Assembly (NCBI GenBank): GCA_027493935.1
Contig: JAOSJV010000001.1
Span: 1,178,001 to 1,242,000 of the forward strand
Direction of reading: 5' to 3'
DNA length: 64,000 nucleotides
Source of the DNA: Burkholderiales bacterium
Lineage (GTDB): Bacteria > Pseudomonadota > Gammaproteobacteria > Burkholderiales > SG8-39
Numbering within the stretch: the stretch's first letter is position 1; every line of letters begins with the position of its first letter. The notes under the pieces were generated by a model. It saw only the letters and a list, made by a program, of their open reading frames with translations. It had not been told where the DNA came from and did not search any database. This document shows, piece by piece, positions 45,301-53,408 of this stretch. The translations under genes and the position numbers were made by a program.

Positions 45301-45306
45301 CCACGG

Positions 45307-45324
45307 GAACGCGCCGGCGCGTTC
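45307..45324. promoter_or_regulatory. 18-bp perfect palindrome, operator candidate
   Basis: GAACGCGCCGGCGCGTTC reads identically on both strands. It sits in the divergent spacer, just downstream of the ATPase promoter candidate (+1 to +18) and about 130 bases from the rhomboid start. The length and perfect symmetry are unlikely by chance outside a coding region even at this GC content. It could bind a dimeric repressor or extrude as a cruciform. Confidence 0.55.
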
Positions 45325-45389
45325 GTGCCGGCGCTGCCACCGCCGTGTAAGATCGGGCGAGCGCGAGGCGCGCAAGCGACGGAGTAGCG

Positions 45390-48185
45390 GTGGCCTCTCG
45401 CGCGGCCTCGGCAGCGGCATCCGGCCGGACTGCGGCGCGCGGTTCGTGGCCAGCCATCGAGAACGTGCAAGAGAGTCGATCGACGCTGCCGGTACGCCGG
45501 CTCCATGCGGTCGCAGCGCAGGACGCGCTGCGCGCGGTGGATTCGGCCGCGCACGGCCTTTCGACGGCCGAGGCCGCCGCGCGCCTCGCCCGCCTCGGCC
45601 CGAACCGGCTGCCCGAGCGGCGCGCGCGCTCGGCGCTCGAGCGCTTCCTGCTCCAGTTCAGGAACGTCCTCATCTACGTGCTGCTCGGCGCGGCCTGCGT
45701 GACCGCGCTCCTCGGCCACTGGGTCGACACCGGCGTCATCCTCGGCGTGGTGCTGGTGAACGCGATCGTCGGGTTCGTGCAGGAGGGCAAGGCCGAGCGC
45801 GCGCTCGATTCGATCCGCGCCATGCTCTCCCCCACCGCGCTCGTGCTGCGCGACGGGCGGCTGGCGACGATCGCGGCCCGCGAGCTCGTGCCCGGCGACG
45901 TCGTGCACGTCCAGTCGGGCGACCGGGTCCCCGCGGACCTGCGCCTGCTGCGTGTCAAGTCGCTGCGCATCGACGAGTCGTCGCTCACCGGCGAGTCGGT
46001 GCCGGTGGAGAAACAGGCCGAGCCGGTCGCGGCTGCGGCCCCGCTCGGCGACCGCGCCTCGATGGCGTTCTCGGGGACGCTCGTCACCTTCGGGCAGGGC
46101 CGCGGCGTGGTGGTCGCCACCGGGCGCGACACCGAGCTCGGCCGGATCTCGGAGCTGCTCGCCGCGGTCGAGTCGCTCGAGACGCCGCTCCTGCGCAAGA
46201 TGGCGGCGTTCGCGCGCGCCCTGAGCGCCGCGATCCTGGCGATCGCGGCGCTCGCCTTCCTCGGCGGCATCGCGCGCGGCTACGCCGCGGCCGAGATGTT
46301 CCTCGCCGCCGTCGGGCTCGCGGTCGCCGCGATCCCGGAGGGCCTGCCCGCGGTCATGACCGTGACGCTCGCGATCGGCGTGCAGCGCATGGCGCGCAGG
46401 AACGCGATCGTGCGGCGCCTGCCGGCGGTGGAGGCGCTCGGCAGCGTGACCGTCGTCTGCTCCGACAAGACCGGCACGCTCACCCGCAACGAGATGACGG
46501 CGGCCGCGGTGGTCACCGCGGAGCGCGCCTACGACGTGAGCGGCGCGGGCTACGCGCCGCAGGGACGCTTCGTCGCCGGCGAGGCCGTGGTCGACCCGCT
46601 CGCCGGGGAGGCCGAGCACGCGACGCTCGTCGAGCTGCTGCGCGCGGGGATGCTCTGCAACGACGCCTGCGTCCACCAGCGCGAGGGCCGGTGGTCGGTC
46701 GACGGCGACCCGACCGAGGGTGCGCTGATCGTCGCCGCGATGAAGGCCGGGCTCGACCCCTTCCTCGAGAACGAGCGCCGGCCGCGGACCGACGTGATCC
46801 CGTTCGAGTCGGAGCACCGCTTCATGGCGACGCTGCACCACGACCACGCCGGCCACGCGTTCGTCTTCCTCAAGGGCGCGCCGGAGCGCGTGCTCGAGCT
46901 CTGCACGCACGAGCGGCAGGCCGGCGAGGACCGGCCGCTCGCGCGCGCGCTGTGGGAGCGCCGCGTCGACGCGCTCGCCGAGCAGGGGCGGCGCGTGCTC
47001 GCGGTCGCCACGCGCGCGGCCGCCCCCGAGACGCGCGAGCTGCGGTTCGGCGACGTGGAAGGCGGCCTGACGCTGCTCGGGCTCGCCGGCATGATCGACC
47101 CGCCGCGCGAGGAGGCGATCCGCGCGGTCGCCGCGTGCCGCGCGGCGGGCATCCGCGTGAAGATGATCACCGGCGACCACCGCGCCACCGCGGCGGCGAT
47201 CGCGGCCGCGCTCGGCATCGCGCCCGGCGCGGCCGCGGCGAGCGGTCCCGAGCTCGAGCGCACCGACGACGAGCAGCTGCGCGAGGTCGCGCAGAACGTG
47301 AACGTGTACGCGCGCGTGAGCCCGGAGCACAAGCTGCGCCTGGTCGAGGCGCTGCAGGCGCGCGGCGAGGTGGTGGCGATGACCGGCGACGGGGTGAACG
47401 ACGCGCCGGCGCTCAAGCGCGCCGACATCGGCGTGGCGATGGGCGTCACCGGCACCGAGGCCGCCAAGGAGGCCGCCGAGATCGTGCTGGCGGACGACAA
47501 CTTCGCCTCGATCGCGAGCGCGGTGGAGGAGGGGCGCACCGTCTACGACAACCTGCGCAAGACGATCCTGTTCATGATGCCGACCAACGGCGCCGAGGCC
47601 GGCACGCTGGTCGCCGCGATCGCGCTCGGGCTCGCGCTGCCGATCCTGCCGGTGCAGATCCTGTGGGTGAACATGATCACCGCGGTGACGCTCTCGCTCG
47701 CGCTGGTGGTCGAGCCCGCCGAGCCGGACGTCATGCGCCGCCCGCCGCGCGATCCCGGCGCGCCGATCTTCTCGCGCTACTTCGTCTGGCGCACGGTGCT
47801 GGTCTCGCTGGTGGGCGTGGCCGCGACGCTCGGTATGTTCCTCTGGGAGCGGGCGGCCGGCGCGACGCTCGACGCGGCGCGCACCGCCGCGGTCAACACG
47901 CTGGTGCTGGTCGAGGCCTTCTACCTGCTGAACGCGCGCTTCCTCACCACGCCGGCGACGCCGCGCGCGCTCGCCTCGGGCAACCCGTACGTGCCGGCGA
48001 TGATCGCCACCGTGGTCGGGTTCCAGCTCCTGTTCACCTACGCGCCCTTCATGCAGCGGCTGTTCCACTCGACCGCGCTCGACGCCGGGGTATGGCTGCG
48101 CGCGGCCGCCGCCGCCTCGTCGGTGTATTTCGTGGTCGAGCTCGAGAAGTGGCTGGTGCGGCGAAGCGCCTTGCCGGCCGGATAG
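45390..48185 (+). CDS. Type II P-type cation-transporting ATPase
   Basis: A 931-residue protein from GTG 45390. Motifs in order: actuator LTGES (about residue 207), M4 AAIPEGLPAVMTVTLA, phosphorylation DKTGTLT (about 358), nucleotide domain KGAPE, hinge MTGDGVNDAPALKRADIGVAMG and M6 NMITAVTLSLALVVEP. PEGLP and the C-terminal helices point to the Ca2+/Na+/Mg2+ (type II) group; ion specificity cannot be read with confidence. Downstream genes on the - strand are convergent. Confidence 0.92.
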   Translation: MASRAASAAASGRTAARGSWPAIENVQESRSTLPVRRLHAVAAQDALRAVDSAAHGLSTAEAAARLARLGPNRLPERRARSALERFLLQFRNVLIYVLLGAACVTALLGHWVDTGVILGVVLVNAIVGFVQEGKAERALDSIRAMLSPTALVLRDGRLATIAARELVPGDVVHVQSGDRVPADLRLLRVKSLRIDESSLTGESVPVEKQAEPVAAAAPLGDRASMAFSGTLVTFGQGRGVVVATGRDTELGRISELLAAVESLETPLLRKMAAFARALSAAILAIAALAFLGGIARGYAAAEMFLAAVGLAVAAIPEGLPAVMTVTLAIGVQRMARRNAIVRRLPAVEALGSVTVVCSDKTGTLTRNEMTAAAVVTAERAYDVSGAGYAPQGRFVAGEAVVDPLAGEAEHATLVELLRAGMLCNDACVHQREGRWSVDGDPTEGALIVAAMKAGLDPFLENERRPRTDVIPFESEHRFMATLHHDHAGHAFVFLKGAPERVLELCTHERQAGEDRPLARALWERRVDALAEQGRRVLAVATRAAAPETRELRFGDVEGGLTLLGLAGMIDPPREEAIRAVAACRAAGIRVKMITGDHRATAAAIAAALGIAPGAAAASGPELERTDDEQLREVAQNVNVYARVSPEHKLRLVEALQARGEVVAMTGDGVNDAPALKRADIGVAMGVTGTEAAKEAAEIVLADDNFASIASAVEEGRTVYDNLRKTILFMMPTNGAEAGTLVAAIALGLALPILPVQILWVNMITAVTLSLALVVEPAEPDVMRRPPRDPGAPIFSRYFVWRTVLVSLVGVAATLGMFLWERAAGATLDAARTAAVNTLVLVEAFYLLNARFLTTPATPRALASGNPYVPAMIATVVGFQLLFTYAPFMQRLFHSTALDAGVWLRAAAAASSVYFVVELEKWLVRRSALPAG

Positions 48186-48196
48186 GGCGCTCGGGG

Positions 48197-48343
48197 TCAG
48201 GGTCGCTTCGCGACCAGGACGTCGCACTGCGCTTCCAGCACGACGTGCAGCGAGACGCTGCCGAGCATGAAGTACGCGAGCTCGGAGCGGCCGCGCGCGC
48301 CGATCGCGACGAGGTCGGCGTCCTGGAACGGCATCGGCACACG
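48197..48343 (-). pseudogene. UspA C-terminal remnant
   Basis: About 48 codons (from near RVPMPFQDADLVAIGARGRSELAYF to DVLVAKRP and TGA 48197-48199) match the end of a universal stress protein, with the ATP-binding GARGRSELAYFMLGSVSLHVV. The rest of the domain is missing: upstream in the same frame runs the shadow of the SLC13 3' end. It looks like the stump of a Usp gene left by a deletion that joined it to the SLC13 gene. The ends of the remnant are approximate. Confidence 0.75.
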
Positions 48344-48378
48344 GTGCGGCTCGGCGCGCTCGAGCGCGCGGCGTGCCG

Positions 48379-50375
48379 CTACAGCGGCCAGACGAGCAGC
48401 AGCATGGGGATGCCGACGGCCACGACCAGAACCTCGAGCGGCAGCCCGAGGCGCCAGTAATCGCCGAAGCGGAAGCCACCCGGGCCGAGGATCAGCGTGT
48501 TGTTCTGGTGCCCGATTGGCGTCAGGAACGCGCACGAAGCGCCGACCGCGACCGCCATCAGGAAAGGATCGGCGCTCGCGCCGAGCTGGCTCGCGGTGCC
48601 GATCGCGATCGGGCACATCACCGCGGCCGTCGCGGCGTTGTTCATCAGGTCCGAAAGCGTCATGGTGACCACGAGGATCGCGGCGAGCGCAACCACGGCG
48701 TGTCCTTGCGCGACGCCCTCGAGCAACACCCGGGCGATCAGGTCCGCGGTCCCGGTCGAGGCCATCGCGCCGGCGACCGGTATCAGCGCTGCGAGCAGCA
48801 CGACGACCGGCCAGTCGATCGCCTCGTAGACTGCGCGCGGCGGCACGGTGCGCAGCGCCATCGACGCGAGCACGCCCGCGGCGAACGAGACCGCTGCAGG
48901 CACGAGCCCGAAAGCGGCGCCGCCCACGGCGATCAGCATGATCGCACCCGATAGGCTCGCCATGCGCTTGTCGGGGATACGCAGCGCTCGCTCGGCGAGC
49001 GGCAGGCAGCCGGTGCTCGAGGCGAACTCGGCGATCGCCTCCGGCGGTCCCTGCATGAGCAGCACATCGCCCCCTGCATGCGCATCGTGCGCAGCCGCGC
49101 CATCGAGCGCCGGCCCTGGCGGGACACCGCGAGCAGGTTGATGCCGTAGCGCGTGCGCAGGAGCATGTCGCTCGCCGAGCGGCCGACGAGCTCCGAGCGC
49201 GGCGGCACCGCGAGCTCGACGAGCGCGATCTCGTCCGAGGGCGGCGCCTCCTGCGCCTTTTCCTTCTCTTGCTCCTTTTCCTCCTCCTTCTCCTGCTCCT
49301 CCTTGCCTTGTCTGGCCTTCTCGTCGTCGTTCTCCCTCGACCGATGCGCGCGCTCCTCCGCTTCCTCCGCCGCCTGCCGCCCGTGCCCGCCGCCGCCGGC
49401 CCCTGCCTGCTCTTTCTCTTTCTCTTTCTTCTTGTTCTCCTCCTCCTCCTCGCGCGCCTCCGTTGCGCGCTCCTTCACCGCTTCCGGCTTCGACTCCTCG
49501 AGCTCGAGCCCGAGGCGCGAGAGCGCGTTCGCGAGCGCCTCGGCCTCGGCCTCGACGACCAGGATGTCGCCGGCGCGCACCCGCCGCCACGGACTCGGAG
49601 CGGTGACGCGCACCTCGTTGCGGACGAGACCGACCACCTGCGCACCGGCCTCCTCGAGCGCCCCCTCGATCTCGCCGAGCGTCATCGCGGCGGCCTTGCT
49701 GCCCTCGGGCACGCGCGCCTCGGTGATGTAGGCGCCGGTCTCGAAACCCTCGACGCCCGCCTGCTTGCGCGCCGGCACGAGGCGCCAGCCGACGAGCGCG
49801 ACGAACACGACTCCGACCGCCGCCACGGCGAGCCCGACCGGCGTGAAGTCGAACATCGTGAACGTGCCCGCGCCGGTGTCGCGGCGGAAGCCGGACACGA
49901 TGAGGTTCGGCGGCGTCCCGATCAGCGTGGTCATGCCGCCGAGAATCGAGCCGAAGGCGAGCGGCATCAGCACCTTGCCCGGCGGCAGCTCGAGGCGGCG
50001 GGCCATCTGGATCGCGACCGGCATGAGCAGCGCGAGCGCGCCGACGTTGTTCATGAATCCCGAGAGCACCGCCGCGAGCGCCGTGAGCGCGGCGATGCTC
50101 GCGGTGGGCCCCGCCTTCGCCGGCAGCACGGCGCGCGAGAGCGCGTCCACCGCCCCCGAGCTCTGCAGGCCCTGGCTCAGCACGAGCACGCAGGCCACCG
50201 TCACCACCGCCGGATGCCCGAATCCGGCAAACGCTTCCGTGAACGGCACGAGCCCCCCGAAAACGCATGCGAGCAGCGCGCCCGCCGCCACCATGTCGTG
50301 GCGCCAGCGACCCCAGAGGAACATCGCGACGGTGGCGGCGAGGACGCCGAGGATCAGCAGCTGGTCGGTGGTCAT
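48379..50375 (-). CDS. SLC13/DASS-type transporter with two TrkA-C domains and charged insert, frameshifted
   Basis: A 665-residue protein when repaired. About five N-terminal helices with FMNNVGALALLMPVA and GTPPNLIVSGFR precede two TrkA-C domains (about residues 215-295 and 380-450), then a C-terminal helix bundle with SDLMNNAATAAVMCPIA and PIGHQNNTLILGPGG. The paired NN/GT(P)PN-type motifs are those of sodium:sulfate/dicarboxylate symporters. Between the TrkA-C domains lies a ~78-residue Glu/Lys-rich coiled-coil-like insert (about 49245-49480). A run of five C at 49070-49074 lacks one base (after RTMRMQ, before GDVLLMQG). The start overlaps the stop of the small upstream gene (ATGA). Confidence 0.9.
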
Positions 50376-50554
50376 GCGTTCTTCCTTGCCGCGGCGTGCG
50401 CGGGCAGCACCGGGTCAATCCCGCTACGAGCGAGCGCCGAGCGACGCTTCCGGTCCCCGCCGAGGTCCGGGTCGCCGGACAGCGCGAGCCACGTCAGGAT
50501 GTCCTCGCGCAGCGCGAAGCGCGCGAGGCGGCCGAGCCGGATGCCGCCTCCCAT
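50372..50554 (-). CDS. Small protein upstream of and coupled to the SLC13 transporter
   Basis: A 60-residue, basic protein (MGGGIRLGRLARFALREDIL...AARKNA). A strong GGAGGAG ribosome site precedes the ATG by eight bases, and its TGA overlaps the transporter's ATG (ATGA). No known domain is recognised. It could be a real small protein or a leader whose translation sets transporter expression. Confidence 0.6.
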   Translation of the reverse strand: MGGGIRLGRLARFALREDILTWLALSGDPDLGGDRKRRSALARSGIDPVLPAHAAARKNA

Positions 50555-50586
50555 GGCCCTGTCTCCTCCGGTGTGGTGATTCTGCC

Positions 50587-50614
50587 GTCATCCGCGCGAG
50601 AGCGGGGATTCGGC
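50587..50614. repeat. REP/dRS3-like short inverted element
   Basis: GTCATCCGCGCGAGAGCGGGGATTC resembles the widespread REP-type element GTCATTCCCGCG-N-CGCGGGAATCC, with degenerate arms (ATCCGC and GCGGGGAT around GCGAGA). A second mini-hairpin TTCGC-GGGA-GCGAA is at 50683-50696. Both lie in the 152-base spacer between the small gene and the amylo-glucosidase stop and may act as bidirectional 3' ends. Confidence 0.35.
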
Positions 50615-50706
50615 AAGCCGTCGAGAAGGCGAGTACCCGAACTCTGGTCTACCGCCCCCGATGACCCCGTTCACGGACAAGTTTCGCGGGAGCGAAGACC
50701 GGCTTC

Positions 50707-52008
50707 TCACGCGGCCTCTTTCGCGGGTATGACCAAGGCCGAGGTTCTCTGGGCTAGCCGGCGCGCGCCGCGCCGCCGGTCGCGCCAGGCGGCGGCACCG
50801 CGAACGCGCCGCGCGCCGTCGAACACCGTGCGCCAGGCGAGCAGGAACGCGGCGGCGTTCCACGACTGGCGCGGCATGCCGGAGGGCGCGAGCGACTTGC
50901 CGTGCAGCCACTCGTTGAACTGCCAGCCGCCGAGCGCGTTCGCGCGCGCGACCTTCACGAGCTCGTGCGTGGCGCGCTCGCGTTGCCCCGCCGCCGCGAG
51001 CGCCGCCACCCAGAAGGCGCCGACGAACGGCCAAACGCCGCCGTTGTGGTACTGCCAGGCGAGGTTCTGGCGGTGGCGCGACATGTAGGGGCGCCACAGC
51101 ATGCTCGACTCGCGGATCGGGTCGCACACCACGCGCACCGGGTAGGGCTCGGCGACGCCGGCGCGCTCGAGCGCGCGCAGCACCGCGAGCGCGGACTCCC
51201 CGTCGGCGAGCCCGCAGAGGACCGCGAGCAGGTTGCCGAAGACGTCGCCCTCGTCGCCGAAGAACGCGAAGTTCACGAACGAGAGGTAGAGCTCGCGGTT
51301 GCGCGCCCGGCGCCGCGCGTAGTGCACCAGCAGCCGCGCGCGGCGATACTCGGCGAGCGGCGCGTCGAACGGGCGGAAGAGCTGGTTCGCGCTCGCGCGC
51401 GTCGCCTGCGCGCGCGGCAGGCCGTACAGCCGCTTGACCCAGTACCAGAGGGCGTTCGTGTACAGCACGAAGCCCGAGCGCGGCATGATGTCGGCCCAGT
51501 CGCTCGCCTCGTTCTGCTGCAGCAGGAAGAAGCGCTGGTGCTCCTGCGCGTGGAGCCAGGCGATCGCGCGCGCGACCGCGCCTGCGTGCCGCTCGCGCAG
51601 CCGTAGCTCGGGGTCGCGCGCGTCCAGGAACGCAGTCGCGGCGAGCCACCACAGCGTGGCGTCGATGCAGCCGAGATACCAGAAGTCGGCCTCGGCGCGC
51701 GCGGGGTCGACGAACTTCGGCAGCTGACCGTTCCCGGCCTGATGGCGTGCGAGTGTCGCCAGGCCGGCGGGCGCTGCACGCTCGAGCTCGGGGTCGCCGG
51801 AGAGCGCCAGGCCGAGCGCGCACACCGCCGCATCGCGGCCGAAAATCGAGGTATAGCCGCGCGAGCGTGCTCGGGCGCCGGGCGCGGCGGCGAGAATGCC
51901 GTCGGGCGTCAGGTTCGCGCGCAGGAGCGCGACCGCCTCGCGCAGGCACATGTCCAGCATCGTGAGGTCCTCCGGCGCGAGCGGGCCGGCCGCGGGCGCG
52001 CGGCGCAT
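50707..52008 (-). CDS. Amylo-alpha-1,6-glucosidase/GH-like (alpha/alpha)6-barrel glycosidase
   Basis: A 433-residue protein with the barrel motifs GYTSIFGRDAAVCALGLALSGD (residues 50-71), FWYLGCIDATLWWL (about 118), QQNEASDWADIMPRSGFVLYTNALWY (about 178) and YHNGGVWPFVGAFWVAAL (about 350). These fit the debranching-enzyme C-terminal domain/GH100-like group. Acidic residues in GRDAA, ASDWAD and the GGVWP loop are likely catalytic. It is last in the glucan/trehalose operon, following the ClC gene with a one-base overlap. It could remove alpha-1,6 branches or cleave sucrose/trehalose-like disaccharides; the substrate is not certain. Confidence 0.8.
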   Translation of the reverse strand: MRRAPAAGPLAPEDLTMLDMCLREAVALLRANLTPDGILAAAPGARARSRGYTSIFGRDAAVCALGLALSGDPELERAAPAGLATLARHQAGNGQLPKFVDPARAEADFWYLGCIDATLWWLAATAFLDARDPELRLRERHAGAVARAIAWLHAQEHQRFFLLQQNEASDWADIMPRSGFVLYTNALWYWVKRLYGLPRAQATRASANQLFRPFDAPLAEYRRARLLVHYARRRARNRELYLSFVNFAFFGDEGDVFGNLLAVLCGLADGESALAVLRALERAGVAEPYPVRVVCDPIRESSMLWRPYMSRHRQNLAWQYHNGGVWPFVGAFWVAALAAAGQRERATHELVKVARANALGGWQFNEWLHGKSLAPSGMPRQSWNAAAFLLAWRTVFDGARRVRGAAAWRDRRRGARRLAQRTSALVIPAKEAA

Positions 52009-53408
52009 CAGCGGGGCGGGGGCGCGGCCGGCTCCGCCGGCGGCCGGCCCGGCCCGAGCAGCCGCGCCGCGAGCGCCTGGAATAGCGGCTGCGGGCAGAT
52101 CAGCCGCGACAACCCGGTCGCGACGAGCGAAGTGGCGATGAGCGGCAGCAGCATGCCGCGCGCGGCGGTCATCTCGAGCACGATCACGAACGCGGTGATC
52201 GGCACGCGCAGCACGCCGGCGAAGAACGCCGCCATGCCGAGGAGCGCGACCGCCGTGGCCGGCAGGTACGGCATGAGCGGGGCGAGGTTCGCGCCGAAGC
52301 CCGCGCCGATCGCGAGCGACGGTGCGACCAGGCCGCCCGGCACGCCGGATGCCGCCGAGACGATGGTCGCGAGGAACTTGGCGGGACCGAAGCTCCAGTG
52401 CACCTCGCCCGTCCCCTCGACGAGCTGGCGCGCCTCGTAGTAGCCGGTGCCGTAGACCGTGCCCTGCGACGCGAGCCCGATCAGCGCGACGGCGAGACCG
52501 CACGCGGCGGCAAAGCCGACCGGATGCCGCCGCGCGAGCGCGCCGATGCGGCCGGGCAGGCCGCCGAGCGTGAAGATCAGGATGCGGCTGAACAGCCCGC
52601 CGGCGAGGCCGCCCGCCACGCCGACCACGCCGACCGCGATCCAGGCGTCCTCGAGCCCCACGGCGGCCGGCGCGCGGCCGAAATAGGTGTAATCGCCGAG
52701 CACGGCGAGCGCGATGAAACCGGCGAGCAGCACCGCGGTCAGTATCACGCCGCTCGTGCGCTCCTCGAGCGAGCGGCTCATCTCGATCGCGAAGACGATT
52801 CCGGTGAGCGGCGTGTTGAACGCCGCGGCGGTGCCGGCAGCGGCGCCGGCGAGGATCAGGCTGCGGTCGAGCCCCGGATGGGTTCCGCGTCCGTGGCGGC
52901 CGAGCGCGTGCATGATCGAGGCGCCGATCTGGATCATCGGCCCTTCGCGGCCGAACGAGCCGCCGGTGCCGATGCCGAGCACGGTGAGCACGATCTTGCC
53001 GAGCGCGATCCGCAGGCCGATCAGCCCGGAGCGCGCCGAGCGCTCGGCGAGCGCGAGCGCGGCGAGCGTCGGCGGCACGCCGCTGCCGCCGGTGCCGGGG
53101 AAGAAGCGCATCAGCCACGCCGACAGCCCGAGGCCGAGCGGCGTGAGGACGAGCGGCAGGTAGGGCGAGCGGCCGGTCGCCTCGCGGAAGTACGCCTCGG
53201 CCGTATCGGTCGCCACCGCGAGCACGATCGCGGCGACGGCGACCGCGCAGGCTCCGCCCCAGAGCGCGAGCCGCCCGAGCCACACGCGATGCGACAGCAG
53301 CTCGTCGAGCTGTCCGGCCGGAGCCTCCGGCGTTGGCGTTGCGGCGGGCGCGTGCGGCCGGTCGCGGTCCGCACCGGCCGGCCGCGGCGCATCGCCCGTA
53401 CCGGTCAT
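52008..53408 (-). CDS. ClC-family chloride channel/antiporter
   Basis: A 466-residue protein with a ~40-residue Pro-rich cytoplasmic start and about twelve to eighteen ClC helices. The anion-site motifs are present: GTGGSGVP (GSGxP), GSFGREGPMIQIGAS with the gating Glu, and SGVPGGLVAPSLAIGAGFGA. The gating Glu indicates H+/Cl- exchange rather than a plain channel. No CBS domains. It overlaps the MalQ-TreY gene (ATGA) and the glucosidase gene (TGATG), so it is embedded in the carbohydrate operon. Confidence 0.93.
   Translation of the reverse strand: MTGTGDAPRPAGADRDRPHAPAATPTPEAPAGQLDELLSHRVWLGRLALWGGACAVAVAAIVLAVATDTAEAYFREATGRSPYLPLVLTPLGLGLSAWLMRFFPGTGGSGVPPTLAALALAERSARSGLIGLRIALGKIVLTVLGIGTGGSFGREGPMIQIGASIMHALGRHGRGTHPGLDRSLILAGAAAGTAAAFNTPLTGIVFAIEMSRSLEERTSGVILTAVLLAGFIALAVLGDYTYFGRAPAAVGLEDAWIAVGVVGVAGGLAGGLFSRILIFTLGGLPGRIGALARRHPVGFAAACGLAVALIGLASQGTVYGTGYYEARQLVEGTGEVHWSFGPAKFLATIVSAASGVPGGLVAPSLAIGAGFGANLAPLMPYLPATAVALLGMAAFFAGVLRVPITAFVIVLEMTAARGMLLPLIATSLVATGLSRLICPQPLFQALAARLLGPGRPPAEPAAPPPR

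Noticed and set aside
48197..48616. A 139-codon minus-strand gene overlapping the SLC13 3' end
   Set aside because: Only the last ~48 codons resemble a protein family (UspA). The rest is a shadow of the SLC13 frame, so I list just the remnant.
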